From Streptomyces aureocirculatus (lineage in GTDB: Bacteria; Actinomycetota; Actinomycetes; Streptomycetales; Streptomycetaceae): a DNA stretch of 64,000 bases. The stretch spans positions 62,001 to 126,000 of the forward strand of contig NZ_JOAP01000005.1 of NCBI RefSeq assembly GCF_000720475.1, read 5' to 3'. Of the stretch, positions 26,378-34,365 are shown piece by piece. Within the stretch, counting starts at the first letter, position 1. Each line of letters begins with the position of its first letter. The notes below the pieces were generated by a model, which was not told where the DNA came from, did not search any database, and worked only from the letters and a program-made list of their open reading frames with translations. The position numbers and the translations under genes were made by a program.

Positions 26378-27170
26378 GGGCGCGAGCTGCCTTCCGGCGG
26401 GCTTGTCGGGCTCTGCGGACGATGGCGTATCCCTTGCTGAGCACCCGGTCCCTGGCGAAGCACCGGGTGATCGAACGGCCGAGCAACAGGCGCTCGAACT
26501 CGTCGACACCCGTGCTGCGCCGCACCGTCACCCGGCGCAGAGCGTACGGGCCTTGACGGCGCCGGGCCAGAGCGTTGCCCACGGCGAGCGACTGCCCGAA
26601 CCCGACACCCCGCACCGCATCCCGTACCCGGCGGCACGAGTAGCCGTAGGGGTAGGCGAACGACACGGGCGGCGTGCCCAGCTCGTCGGCGAGGATCTCA
26701 CGACAGCGCACCAGCTCGAACCAGAGCGCGTCGTCACCGAGTTGGTCGAGCTGGGGATGCGTGTGGCTGTGCCCGCCGATCTCCGTGCCCGCCGCGGCCA
26801 GATCGCGCACCTGGTCCCAGTCGAGCATGGTGTCGAGGCCGCCCCTGTTGTCGTACGTCCCGCGCAGCCAGGCCGTGACGACGAACAGCGTCGAGGCGTA
26901 GCCGTGCCGGGCGAGGGCCGGGAGCGCGTGCCGGTGCACGCCCTCGTAACCGTCGTCGAAGGTGATCAGGACCGGGCGGGTGGGCAGCGGCCTTCCTGGG
27001 TTGCGCCAGTGCCAGGCCAGTTGGGCGGTGGTGAGCGGTGTGCAGCCGAGCGCGCGGACGACCTCCATCTGCTCGGCGAAGGCCTCCGGCGCGACGGACA
27101 GGTCGTGCGTGGCCTCGTTCGGCCGACGCGCGACCGAGTGGTACATCAGGATCGGTATGCCCGAGCTCAT
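26370..27170 (-). CDS. Polysaccharide deacetylase (CE4 / NodB fold)
   Basis: A 266-residue protein starting at ATG 27170, overlapping the GT2 stop by ATGA. CE4 motifs are visible: 'IPILMYHSVA', motif 1 TFDDGY (about residues 73-78), motif 2 HSHTHP (about 128-133, the metal-binding H-x3-H) and 'FAYPYGYSCRRVRDAVRGVGFGQSLAVGN'. No signal peptide is present, so it may act in the cytoplasm on lipid-linked or nucleotide sugars, unlike secreted chitin or peptidoglycan deacetylases. It would remove N- or O-acetyl groups from the glycan built by the neighbouring glycosyltransferases. Confidence 0.88.
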   Translation of the reverse strand: MSSGIPILMYHSVARRPNEATHDLSVAPEAFAEQMEVVRALGCTPLTTAQLAWHWRNPGRPLPTRPVLITFDDGYEGVHRHALPALARHGYASTLFVVTAWLRGTYDNRGGLDTMLDWDQVRDLAAAGTEIGGHSHTHPQLDQLGDDALWFELVRCREILADELGTPPVSFAYPYGYSCRRVRDAVRGVGFGQSLAVGNALARRRQGPYALRRVTVRRSTGVDEFERLLLGRSITRCFARDRVLSKGYAIVRRARQARRKAARARV

Positions 27171-28390
27171 GCGGCGGCCTCCCCGCCCCCCGAGCCCTTG
27201 GCACCCTCCGAGCCCTCCGCGCCCTCCGAGCCCTCCGCGCCCTCCGAGCCCTCCGCGCCCTCCGAGCCCGCCGAGCCCTTGGCTCCTTCCGAGCCCGCCG
27301 AGCCCTTCGCGCTCTCCGAGCCCTCCCGGTCCGCTGTGCCCTCGGCGCCTTGCGAGCCCTTGGCGCCACTCGGGTCCGCCGGGTCCGCCGGGCCCCCGGC
27401 CGTCTCCGGTCCGGACGCCGCACCGGCGATATCCACGACCGAGAACGTCGCGCCCGACCGGCGCGCCCTGGCGCTCCCGACGACGTACCCGCCCGCGGCC
27501 GCGGCCACGCCCGCCACGATGGCGCCCGCGCGCCCGGCGCCGCCGGGACGGGCCAGGAGCGCGTCCCGCAGCCCGCGGCCGACACCGGCGGGCAGCACCC
27601 GGGTGGTGTAGCGCCGCTCCGACTCGAGTCCCTTGTCCGCTCCCACACTGCGCGACACCAGGGCCTTGGAGAGGCCTTCGGCGTACGCGCGGGTGCGGAA
27701 GTAGGCGAAGCGTTCCCTCGCGGGCGGCACCCGGTGGTGGATGATGGCGCGGTCGTCGATGAGCAGCACCGCGTCGGGCCGTGCGCGGGTGAGCCGGATG
27801 CACAGCTCCGTCTCCTCGCAGCCGAGCGGCAGCTTGTCGCCGTCGCGGCCGATGCCGTTCGCGAAGCCGCCCGCGATGTCGAAGGCGGTGCGCCGGAAGG
27901 AGGCGTTGCCGCCGAGGACGTTGCGCACCCGTGCCCGGCCCGTCGGATGGCCGCGGTACATGCATCCGACGACCCAGTCGAACTCCTCGGGGAACCAGCG
28001 GGGCCTGCGCCCGGAGGCCCAGGCGGGCAGGGTGCGCCCGCCGACCGCGAACACCTTCGGGTCGGTGTACCCCTCGGCGAAGCGGAGCAGCCAGTCCCGC
28101 TCGGCGACGGCGTCGTCGTCCAGGAAGGCGATGATCTCCCCGGTGGACTCCGCGATGCCGGTGTTGCGGCCCGCGGACAGGCCGCGGGGGCCCGCGTTGG
28201 CGAGCACCCGCACCTCTCCCGTTTCCTTGTACTCCCTGGCGAGGCGGTCGTGCAGTGGCGTGTTGTGGTCCACCACGAGCAGGGTCTCGTGGGCTTTGTG
28301 GGACTGCGCGCGAACCGAGGAGACCGCCGCGAGGATGTCCTCCCAGCGGTCCTCGGTGTACACGCAGACGACCACCGAGATGGAGGTCAA
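27167..28390 (-). CDS. Family 2 glycosyltransferase with repetitive C-terminal tail
   Basis: A 407-residue protein. TTG 28390 is accepted as start because it overlaps the upstream stop (TTGA) and GGGAGA lies before it. The GT-A domain begins 'TSISVVVCVYTEDRWEDILAAVSSVRAQ', with metal-binding FLDDDA (about residues 89-94), 'VRNVLGGNASFRRTAFDIAGGF' and 'GCEETELCIRLTRARPDAVLLID'. A likely membrane-associated segment lies near 280-300 ('GAIVAGVAAAAGGYVV'). The last 100 residues are low-complexity, built on a GSEGAE repeat. It transfers a sugar from a nucleotide donor in the same polysaccharide pathway. Confidence 0.9.
   Translation of the reverse strand: MTSISVVVCVYTEDRWEDILAAVSSVRAQSHKAHETLLVVDHNTPLHDRLAREYKETGEVRVLANAGPRGLSAGRNTGIAESTGEIIAFLDDDAVAERDWLLRFAEGYTDPKVFAVGGRTLPAWASGRRPRWFPEEFDWVVGCMYRGHPTGRARVRNVLGGNASFRRTAFDIAGGFANGIGRDGDKLPLGCEETELCIRLTRARPDAVLLIDDRAIIHHRVPPARERFAYFRTRAYAEGLSKALVSRSVGADKGLESERRYTTRVLPAGVGRGLRDALLARPGGAGRAGAIVAGVAAAAGGYVVGSARARRSGATFSVVDIAGAASGPETAGGPADPADPSGAKGSQGAEGTADREGSESAKGSAGSEGAKGSAGSEGAEGSEGAEGSEGAEGSEGAKGSGGGEAAA
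27189..27317. repeat. Tandem 18-bp repeats in the GT2 3' end
   Basis: Repeats of GAGCCCTCCGCGCCCTCC, exact or with few changes, encode the S-E-G-A-E-G tail on the minus strand. All changes preserve frame. Confidence 0.85.
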
Positions 28391-29289
28391 GAAGTTTCTC
28401 CCCGGTGTGGTCGGCCCGCGGTGCGCGCGCCCTGTCGTTGCGTACGCCTGTTGGAGCGTTCGGTGAGGATCACCTTGAGGACCCGCAGGCCGTCGCGCAC
28501 GGCGCGGAGGTTGCTCACGCCGTGGATGCGCAGGTACTCGTGGCTCGGGATCTCCTGCACCTTGAGTCCGGCCTTGACGACGCGGATGTTCATCAGCGTC
28601 TCGACCTCGAAGCCGGTGCAGTCGAGTTCGATCTTGTCGAGGCAGTGCCGCCAGAAGGCGTTGTAGCCGTAGCACAGGTCCGTGTAGCGGGCGCCGAACT
28701 TGGCGTTGACCACGGAGCACAGGACGTGGTTGCCGAGCTTGCGGATGAAGGTCATGTCGTCGGTGCCGCCGCCGTTGGCGAAGCGGGAGCCCTTGGCGAA
28801 GTCGGCGCCGGAGACGAGCGCGGAGACATAGCTGACTATTTCGTGGCCGTCCGCCGAGCCGTCCGCGTCGACCATCACGATGATGTCGCCGGTGCAGGCC
28901 TCGAAGCCGGTGATGAGCGCGTCGCCCTTGCCCTTGCCGAGCTGGCGCACCACCTTCACATCCGGCCACAGCTCCCGGGCCACGGCGACCGTGTCGTCGG
29001 TGGAATTGCCGTCCACCAGGACGACTTCATGAACCCACGCGGGCAAGGTCTTGAACACGTAGGGAAGATTCTCCGCCTCGTTCATGGCGGGAATGACCAC
29101 ACTCACCGGTGGCGCAATGGCCAGGTGTGAGGAGACCGGCCGGTATTCGTGCTGACTGGGAATGGCGGGCAATCCCACAATGACCGGTTCTTCGGGCAGT
29201 ACGGCCTTTTCGGAGCCCGCCGCCGAGTTAGCGGTCGGCTCCATCAAAGGATCTTGTCCCGGGCCGGCCGGGCACACAGCAGAACTCAT
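28387..29289 (-). CDS. Family 2 glycosyltransferase, polyprenol-phosphate sugar synthase-like
   Basis: A 300-residue soluble GT2 protein. ATG 29289 is preceded by GAGAGGGA. It has 'PVSVVIPAMNEAENLPYVFKTLP', 'VHEVVLVDGNSTDDTVAVARELWPDVKVVRQLGKGKGDALITGFEACTGDIIVMVDADGSADG' with the D-A-D metal motif, and 'GGGTDDMTFIRKLGNHVLCSVVNAKFGARYTDLCYGYNAFWR', all typical of DPM1/DpgS-like enzymes that load a sugar onto a polyprenyl-phosphate carrier. It is first in the four-gene operon and overlaps the next gene by TTGA. Confidence 0.9.
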   Translation of the reverse strand: MSSAVCPAGPGQDPLMEPTANSAAGSEKAVLPEEPVIVGLPAIPSQHEYRPVSSHLAIAPPVSVVIPAMNEAENLPYVFKTLPAWVHEVVLVDGNSTDDTVAVARELWPDVKVVRQLGKGKGDALITGFEACTGDIIVMVDADGSADGHEIVSYVSALVSGADFAKGSRFANGGGTDDMTFIRKLGNHVLCSVVNAKFGARYTDLCYGYNAFWRHCLDKIELDCTGFEVETLMNIRVVKAGLKVQEIPSHEYLRIHGVSNLRAVRDGLRVLKVILTERSNRRTQRQGARTAGRPHRGETS

Positions 29290-29698
29290 GAGTCTGATCC
29301 CTCTCGTCCGGTGGACCGCCCGCCCCCGGGTGGTCCGGTTGTCGATCCGGTTCGAAAGGGGGGATTCTCACTGCGGCCATGCCGGAATCGATCTCCAGGC
29401 ATGCCGAGCGAGCTGGCATAACTGCGCGGCACGTGTTCCGGCAGAAATTCGATCACCGGACACGGGCACCCCCCTACCGCGCCCCACGCCGGAACCATCG
29501 CGGTCTTGAGCCCTCCCCTAGACCGACAGCCGATGAACCGATGCGGGTTGATGTACGACGGTATTGATGCTTGCGACGGTATAGCAAGACCTGGAACGGG
29601 GTCTCACGTTTCGGATATTTGACCGTCTCTTCAGACACTGAACAGATGTCCGGAACTCTATTTTTCGGTGACGTTCCTTGTCGCTTCCTGTGCGATTC
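29290..29698. other. Intergenic region upstream of the GT2 operon
   Basis: No gene is seen in these 409 bp. The half near 29550-29700 is clearly less GC-rich than its surroundings and carries a repeat cluster at 29556-29588. It should hold the promoter of the four-gene operon starting at 29289 and the 3' end of the transcript of the FemAB-like gene. Confidence 0.6.
29556..29588. promoter_or_regulatory. Direct and inverted repeats upstream of the polysaccharide operon
   Basis: CGACGGTAT occurs at 29556-29564 and again at 29574-29582, 18 bp apart. The second copy sits inside the inverted repeat CTTGC (29570-29574) / GCAAG (29584-29588). The arrangement resembles a regulator binding site; its partner is unknown. 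Confidence 0.4.
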
Positions 29699-30802
29699 CT
29701 ACTCTTTCCGCTGCCAGGAACGGATCTTTCCCAGGCTCTTGAGCAGGTGGTCTGCCGGTCCGAACAACGCCGGTCGCCCGACGACGGTGTTGCGCAGCGC
29801 GCGGGCCGGAGCGCGGCGCGCACGATGGCCGAGAGCCATGGGGTGGCGCGATGCCACCCACCCTTCGGACACGGTGAGCTCACGTGTCTTCAGCGAATCC
29901 TTGTACTGTTTCCGGCCCCGGCCCAGATCGAGGTGCGCGATGCCGTCCGCGGCGGCCGCCTCGGCCATGCGCAGATGGAGCAGCAGACCCGGCGAGTGCC
30001 GGGCGAAGTCCGGGTCGTACGCGGGGAACCAGTTCACGAGCACCCGCTCGCTGCGCAGCCCGAAGTGCCCGGCGACCGGGACGTCCCCGGCGTAGAGCAT
30101 GGACAGCGTGCCGGCGAAGGTCTCGCGGCGGGTGTGGAACAACTGGTGCACGAGGCTCGTGATCCAGTTGTGCGCGAAGCGATCGCTGCGGCCCGTCCTG
30201 CGGTACTGCGCGGACTTCCAGCCGAGCAGTGTGCGCAGCATCCTGGGGTCGCGCTCGTCGTGCACATAGCGCAGCTCGCCGTGGTCGCGGCTGAGCCTGC
30301 GGCCCTTGGCGAGGGTGGAGCGCAGGAACTTCGGCGAGCGGGCGCGCACCCGGTCGAGGTAGGCCTCGTACCCCTGGTCGAGATCCATCACGGGGGAAGG
30401 GAAGAAGCCGGTCGCCCCGGTCTCGAAGGCGGTCTGGCCGGCCGTGAGGTGGTCGAACTCCCACAGCACGAGGCCGCAGCCCCGCAGGAGTTGGTGCGCG
30501 TCCCAGGTGTAGCCGGGGCGGTGCAGCACGCCCTGGCAGTCGGACACACCCAGGCCGACGGCCCGGCCCACGCCGGTTCTCGACCTCTGGAACGGGAGGT
30601 ACGCGGCCGGCTCGCCGTCCTCCGTGACGACGGCGACGCGTACGTTCTTGCGGACGCGTCCCATGGCGAGCGTGAACTCCGGAGACAGGAACGGGTTCGA
30701 GAGGCCGGGGCTGCCGTTCAGATGGGCCTTGGACTGCATGCCGGTCCATGCCACCCGGTCGGCGGCGCTGAGTTCACCGGGACGGTACACGGTGATGTCC
30801 AC
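29699..30802 (-). CDS. FemAB/CelD-like GNAT-fold acyltransferase
   Basis: A 367-residue protein. GTG 30802 is chosen because it lies one base after the upstream stop, so translation is probably coupled. 'LSNPFLSPEFTLAMGRVRKNVRVAVVTEDGEPAAYLPFQRSR' and 'YLDRVRARSPKFLRSTLAKGRRLSRDHGELRYVHDERDPRMLRTLLGWKSAQYRRTG', then 'FAGTLSMLYAGDVPVAGHFGLRSERVLVNWFPAYDPDFARHSPGLLLHLRMAEAAAADGIAHLDLGRG' are the BcsL/CelD ('acetyltransferase involved in cellulose biosynthesis') pattern. It may acylate or otherwise modify the glycan. The substrate is not known. Confidence 0.82.
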   Translation of the reverse strand: MDITVYRPGELSAADRVAWTGMQSKAHLNGSPGLSNPFLSPEFTLAMGRVRKNVRVAVVTEDGEPAAYLPFQRSRTGVGRAVGLGVSDCQGVLHRPGYTWDAHQLLRGCGLVLWEFDHLTAGQTAFETGATGFFPSPVMDLDQGYEAYLDRVRARSPKFLRSTLAKGRRLSRDHGELRYVHDERDPRMLRTLLGWKSAQYRRTGRSDRFAHNWITSLVHQLFHTRRETFAGTLSMLYAGDVPVAGHFGLRSERVLVNWFPAYDPDFARHSPGLLLHLRMAEAAAADGIAHLDLGRGRKQYKDSLKTRELTVSEGWVASRHPMALGHRARRAPARALRNTVVGRPALFGPADHLLKSLGKIRSWQRKE

Positions 30803-30803
30803 G

Positions 30804-31205
30804 TCATGGGGTCCGTCCACTCGGGGCGCGCCGTCGCCGTCGCCGCGCCAGTGCCGACAGGAAGACGAGTGCGCTGACCCCGCCGACCGCCACGACACCG
30901 CCGCGGACCGACCACACATGAAGGGCCAGCATGGCCTGGGCGACGAACAGATTGACCACGACCGCCCCGGAGGCACAGGCCACGGCGCGGCCCCGGATGT
31001 CGAGTCCGCGCAGCCAGGGCGACAGGGCGAAGCCCGGCGCCCCGAGGAGGAAGAAGAGCACGAACGGGCCGCGCAGCGGCGAGGAGAGGTCGAGCAGCGC
31101 GAAGGCCGCTCCCACGCATCCGGCGGCCACGCCCACGCCCGCGAGGAGCGGTACGTGGTCGGCGTCCTGCCCATATCGCGCGTATGTGCTTCTGATGCTC
31201 TGCAT
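30804..31205 (-). CDS. Small four-helix membrane protein of the polysaccharide cluster
   Basis: A 133-residue protein starting MQSIRSTYARYGQDADHVP at ATG 31205. Four hydrophobic segments are visible: 'VPLLAGVGVAAGCVGAAFALL', 'GPFVLFFLLGAPGFALSPWL', 'AVACASGAVVVNLFVAQAMLAL' and 'GGVVAVGGVSALVFLSALA', followed by an Arg-rich tail. The family is not recognised beyond resembling small integral membrane proteins of Streptomyces polysaccharide clusters. It is the first gene of the transcript with the FemAB-like enzyme, one base apart. Confidence 0.7.
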   Translation of the reverse strand: MQSIRSTYARYGQDADHVPLLAGVGVAAGCVGAAFALLDLSSPLRGPFVLFFLLGAPGFALSPWLRGLDIRGRAVACASGAVVVNLFVAQAMLALHVWSVRGGVVAVGGVSALVFLSALARRRRRRAPSGRTP

Positions 31206-31440
31206 GGGCGAATTTGCCCCCCAAAAACGCCGGATGCCGGGCTTCAATGTGACCCAGTCTCCGGCGGCCCGTCAAGATGCGGAGGGTGTGTGCAGATGTT
31301 CGTTGTCGGACCGCCGTCCGATCGATGAACTCCTCTGGTGGGCAAAGAAATTACTGAAGAATTAATTGACATGGACACTACCCGCGATTCGGGGTGCGTG
31401 CTACCACTGTCGAGGCAGAAATCCTGCTAAGGGAGGTTCT

Positions 31441-32262
31441 ATGAGATTGTCCCGATTCACGGCTTATGCTTCCTCGCTTCTCCTGGCCGCCGCGAGCACC
31501 CTCACCGGGGTCGCCGCGGCGCACGCGGATTCCGGCGACAAGAAGGCCGCGGCACCCGCCTATGTGGCCCTCGGCGACTCCTACTCCTCCGGCGTCGGCG
31601 CCGGCAGCTACGACAGCGGCAGCGGCTCCTGCAAACGCAGCACCCGTGCCTACCCGGCCCTGTGGGCCGCCCAGAACGGACCCGCGAGCTTCAGCTTCAC
31701 CGCGTGTTCCGGCGCGCGCACCGGCGATGTCCTCTCGGGCCAGCTCGGCCCGCTGAACTCCGGCACCGGCCTGGTGTCCATCAGTGTCGGCGGCAACGAC
31801 GCGGGCTTCGCCGACGTGATGACGACCTGTGTGCTCCAGTCCGAGTCCGCCTGCGTCAACCGCGTCAACCAGGCGAAGGCGTACGTCGATTCGACCCTGC
31901 CCGGCCAGCTCGACCGGGTCTACTCGGCGATCGAGAGCAGGGCGCCGTCCGCGCGCGTGGTGGTGCTCGGCTACCCGCGCTTCTACAAGCTGGGAGGCAG
32001 TTGCCTCGCCGGTCTCACCGAGGGGGAGCGGCGCGCCATAAACGGTGCCGCGGACCACCTCAACACCGCCACCGCCAAGCGCGCCGCCGACCACGGCTTC
32101 ACCTTCGGCGACGTCACCTCCACCTTCTCCGGGCACGAGATCTGCTCCGGCGACGCGTGGCTGCACAGCCTCAACCTGGGCAACATCGGCGAGTCGTACC
32201 ACCCGACGGCCGCGGGTCAGTCCGGCGGCTACCTCCCCGTCTTCCGTGGAGCCGCCTCCTGA
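31441..32262 (+). CDS. Secreted SGNH/GDSL lipase-esterase
   Basis: A 273-residue secreted enzyme with start ATG 31441 behind GGGAGG. The signal peptide (residues 1-29, ending A-H-A-D) precedes block I 'YVALGDSYSSGVGAG' (catalytic Ser), block II 'CSGARTGDV', block III 'ISVGGNDAGF' (Gly/Asn oxyanion residues) and block V 'GESYHPTAAGQ' (His of the triad). It is very similar to the S. rimosus extracellular lipase and its S. coelicolor homologue, including GSGSCKRSTRAYPALW and 'VVVLGYPRFYKLGGSC'. It hydrolyses lipid and other esters outside the cell. A TTGACA hexamer lies at 31366-31371 in an AT-rich patch. Confidence 0.95.
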   Translation: MRLSRFTAYASSLLLAAASTLTGVAAAHADSGDKKAAAPAYVALGDSYSSGVGAGSYDSGSGSCKRSTRAYPALWAAQNGPASFSFTACSGARTGDVLSGQLGPLNSGTGLVSISVGGNDAGFADVMTTCVLQSESACVNRVNQAKAYVDSTLPGQLDRVYSAIESRAPSARVVVLGYPRFYKLGGSCLAGLTEGERRAINGAADHLNTATAKRAADHGFTFGDVTSTFSGHEICSGDAWLHSLNLGNIGESYHPTAAGQSGGYLPVFRGAAS

Positions 32263-32269
32263 GGGGGCA

Positions 32270-33988
32270 TCACTGGCCGTAGGGCGATGAGGAGCCCCCG
32301 CCGGTCGTGGGCTCCTCCTCGTCCTCGCAGGTCACGGCGTAACCGACGGAGTTCGACGTGACGTTCGCGGGGCTTCGGACCTCGACGTGGGCGGCGCCCC
32401 GGTGCGTGCCCGCATCCGTCCAGGACGGCACCTCGACATGCCGCGCCTCCTTGATCCTGCCGCCCCCCGCGGGGAAGGACAGGGACTTCCACCCCGGATC
32501 GCTCGACTCGCCCGCGGCGGCGACCCAGCGGTACCGCACGGTCACGGGCGTCCGCCCCACGGTGAACCGGGCCGTGACCGACGGCGCCGCCGCGGACGGC
32601 GCCGGGCACGGGCCGGTGTACGAGGTGCGGTGACCGGTGACGGTGACGTGCACGGACTGGGGGGTGTTGTCGCCACCGCCACCGCCCCCGCCGCCGTTCC
32701 CTGCGCCGCCGTTCTTGCCGCCGGTGGAGCCGCCGCCCGTCGAACCGCCGTCCGTGCCGCCGCTGTCGCCGTTCCCGCCGCCGTCGGCACCGGACCCGCC
32801 GTCGGAGCCGCCGTCTGCGCCCCCGCTGCTTCCGCCCGTGCCGTTCCCGCCGGTGCCGTCGCCGTCGCTCCCGCCGCCGGTGTCGTAGCTGGTGTCGTTG
32901 CCGCCTTCGCCGCCCGAGTCGTCGTTCACCAGGGCGTACGTGATGCCGCCGATGGCCAGGGCCAGGACGGTGCAGCCCGCGATCAGGGCCGTGCGGGCGC
33001 GGCGCTCGCGGGGCCCTGACGTCGTGGTGGTGCCGGGGGCGGGCGTCGTGCTGGTCGGGGCGGTGGAGCGCGGGCCTGCGGGCGGGAGCGGGGGAGTGGC
33101 GTCGGGCCGCCGGTGGGCGGTGACGGTCGGCTGGTAGGACGGTGACGAGGAGGACTCCGCGCGCGGGGGGTGCCCCTCGGCCACCAGGCGCAGATCGCGC
33201 TCGGTGTCCGCCGCGAGCGAGCGCTCCGCCGGGTCCTTGCGCAGCAGCCCCTCGATGACGGGCGCCAGCGGTCCCGCGCTCCGCGGCGGCGGCAACTCCT
33301 CGTCGACGACGGCGCGCAGCGTGCTCAGCGGGGTGTTCTGCCGGAACGGCGACACGCCCTCCACGGCCGCGTACAGGAGCACGCCGAGGGACCAGAGGTC
33401 GGACTCAGGCCCTGGACGGCGCCCCAGCGCACGCTCCGGCGCGAGGAACTCGGGCGAGCCGACGACCTCGCCCGTCATGGTGAGGGCCGAACTGCCCTCC
33501 ACCATCGCGATCCCGAAGTCCGTGAGCACCACACGGCCGTCGTTGGCCAGGAGTACGTTGCCCGGCTTGACGTCCCGGTGCAGCACCCCCGCGTCGTGCG
33601 CAGCCCGCAGCGCCGCCAGGACCTCCGCGCCGATGTACGCGGCCCGCCGCGGGGGCATCGGACCCTCGGACTCCAGGGCGTCGGAAAGGGACAGGCCGCG
33701 CACCAGCTCCATCACGATCCACGGCCGGTCCTCGTCCATGGCGACGTCGTACACCGTCACCACATTGCGGTGCGGGATACGGGCGGCAGCCCAGGCCTCG
33801 CGCTCCAGGCGGGTGTAGAGCCGCTCGACCTCGCTCGCCGGAAGACCCACGGGCGCGCGGACCTCCTTGACGGCGACCTCGCGGCCGAGGACGTCGTCTC
33901 TGGCGCGCCACACGGTGCCCATGCCGCCCTCGCCGAGCGGGGCCAGGAGGCGGTAGCGCCCCGCGATCACTCGTGCTCCGTCGGTCAC
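32270..33988 (-). CDS. Receptor-type Ser/Thr protein kinase
   Basis: A 572-residue protein. GTG 33988 is preferred because AAGGGGG precedes it; the upstream GTG 34021 has no ribosome-binding site. The Hanks kinase domain covers residues 10-270: glycine loop GEGGMG (19-24), Lys41, HRD (137-139), Asn144 and DFG (157-159), then 'SPEFLAPERALG'. After a Pro/Ser/Thr-rich juxtamembrane part, a single transmembrane helix (about 335-355) leads to a long Gly/Ser/Asp-rich spacer and a Cys-containing external domain of about 110 residues ('VHVTVTGHRTSYTGPCPAP'). The last is probably a sensor. It converges on the lipase gene with 7 bp between them. Confidence 0.92.
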   Translation of the reverse strand: MTDGARVIAGRYRLLAPLGEGGMGTVWRARDDVLGREVAVKEVRAPVGLPASEVERLYTRLEREAWAAARIPHRNVVTVYDVAMDEDRPWIVMELVRGLSLSDALESEGPMPPRRAAYIGAEVLAALRAAHDAGVLHRDVKPGNVLLANDGRVVLTDFGIAMVEGSSALTMTGEVVGSPEFLAPERALGRRPGPESDLWSLGVLLYAAVEGVSPFRQNTPLSTLRAVVDEELPPPRSAGPLAPVIEGLLRKDPAERSLAADTERDLRLVAEGHPPRAESSSSPSYQPTVTAHRRPDATPPLPPAGPRSTAPTSTTPAPGTTTTSGPRERRARTALIAGCTVLALAIGGITYALVNDDSGGEGGNDTSYDTGGGSDGDGTGGNGTGGSSGGADGGSDGGSGADGGGNGDSGGTDGGSTGGGSTGGKNGGAGNGGGGGGGGDNTPQSVHVTVTGHRTSYTGPCPAPSAAAPSVTARFTVGRTPVTVRYRWVAAAGESSDPGWKSLSFPAGGGRIKEARHVEVPSWTDAGTHRGAAHVEVRSPANVTSNSVGYAVTCEDEEEPTTGGGSSSPYGQ

Positions 33989-34155
33989 GAGGCCCCCCTT
34001 CGCAGCCGTGCGATTCTCCACAAAAGTAGCTCAACCGAGCGCGGTTGCGGCCCCCTTGAACACCAATCCCCCTCCGGGGGCTCGCTCTGCTCCACTGCCG
34101 CGTCCAGAATTGGCGCCCGGGAGCGGGACCGGTGGGGGGGGAGGGCAGGGACACA

Positions 34156-34365
34156 GTGGACGCCGACTGTCTGCTGCCACGGGTGGCCCGGGGCGACCAG
34201 AAGGTCTTCGAGAAGCTGTACGGCCTGGTCTCCGGACCGGTGTACGGGCTCGCCCACCGGGTCCTGCCCGGCGCCCGGCACCTCTCCGTCCCGCTCGGCA
34301 CCGTCAAGACGCAACCGCGGGACGGACTGCTGCGGCTGCGCGACTGTCCGGGCGCCGCCGCATGA
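34156..34365 (+). pseudogene. ECF sigma factor with large internal deletion (SigK-type)
   Basis: Only 69 codons remain of a gene normally about 180-190 aa. After GTG 34156 (behind AGGGACA) comes region 2.1 ('LLPRVARGDQKVFEKLYGLVSGPVYGLAHRVL'), then a junction near 34275-34285 and directly the end of region 4 ('VPLGTVKTQPRDGLLRLRDC'). The promoter-binding regions 2.2-2.4 and most of the region 4 helix-turn-helix are absent, yet the frame is kept and the ATGA overlap with the anti-sigma gene is intact. It probably no longer works as a sigma factor. A short peptide could still be made. Confidence 0.8.

Noticed and set aside
22118..26440. A 1440-codon open frame on the plus strand opposite the flippase fusion
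   Set aside because: It is an antisense shadow with His/Arg/Gln-rich composition and no recognisable domain.
20715..31205. A classical antibiotic biosynthetic gene cluster
   Set aside because: No PKS, NRPS, terpene or RiPP core enzymes occur anywhere in the window; the genes are glycan-related.
34132..34155. Upstream ATG (34132) for the sigma remnant
   Set aside because: GTG 34156 has a better-placed ribosome-binding site, and homologues start close to that position.
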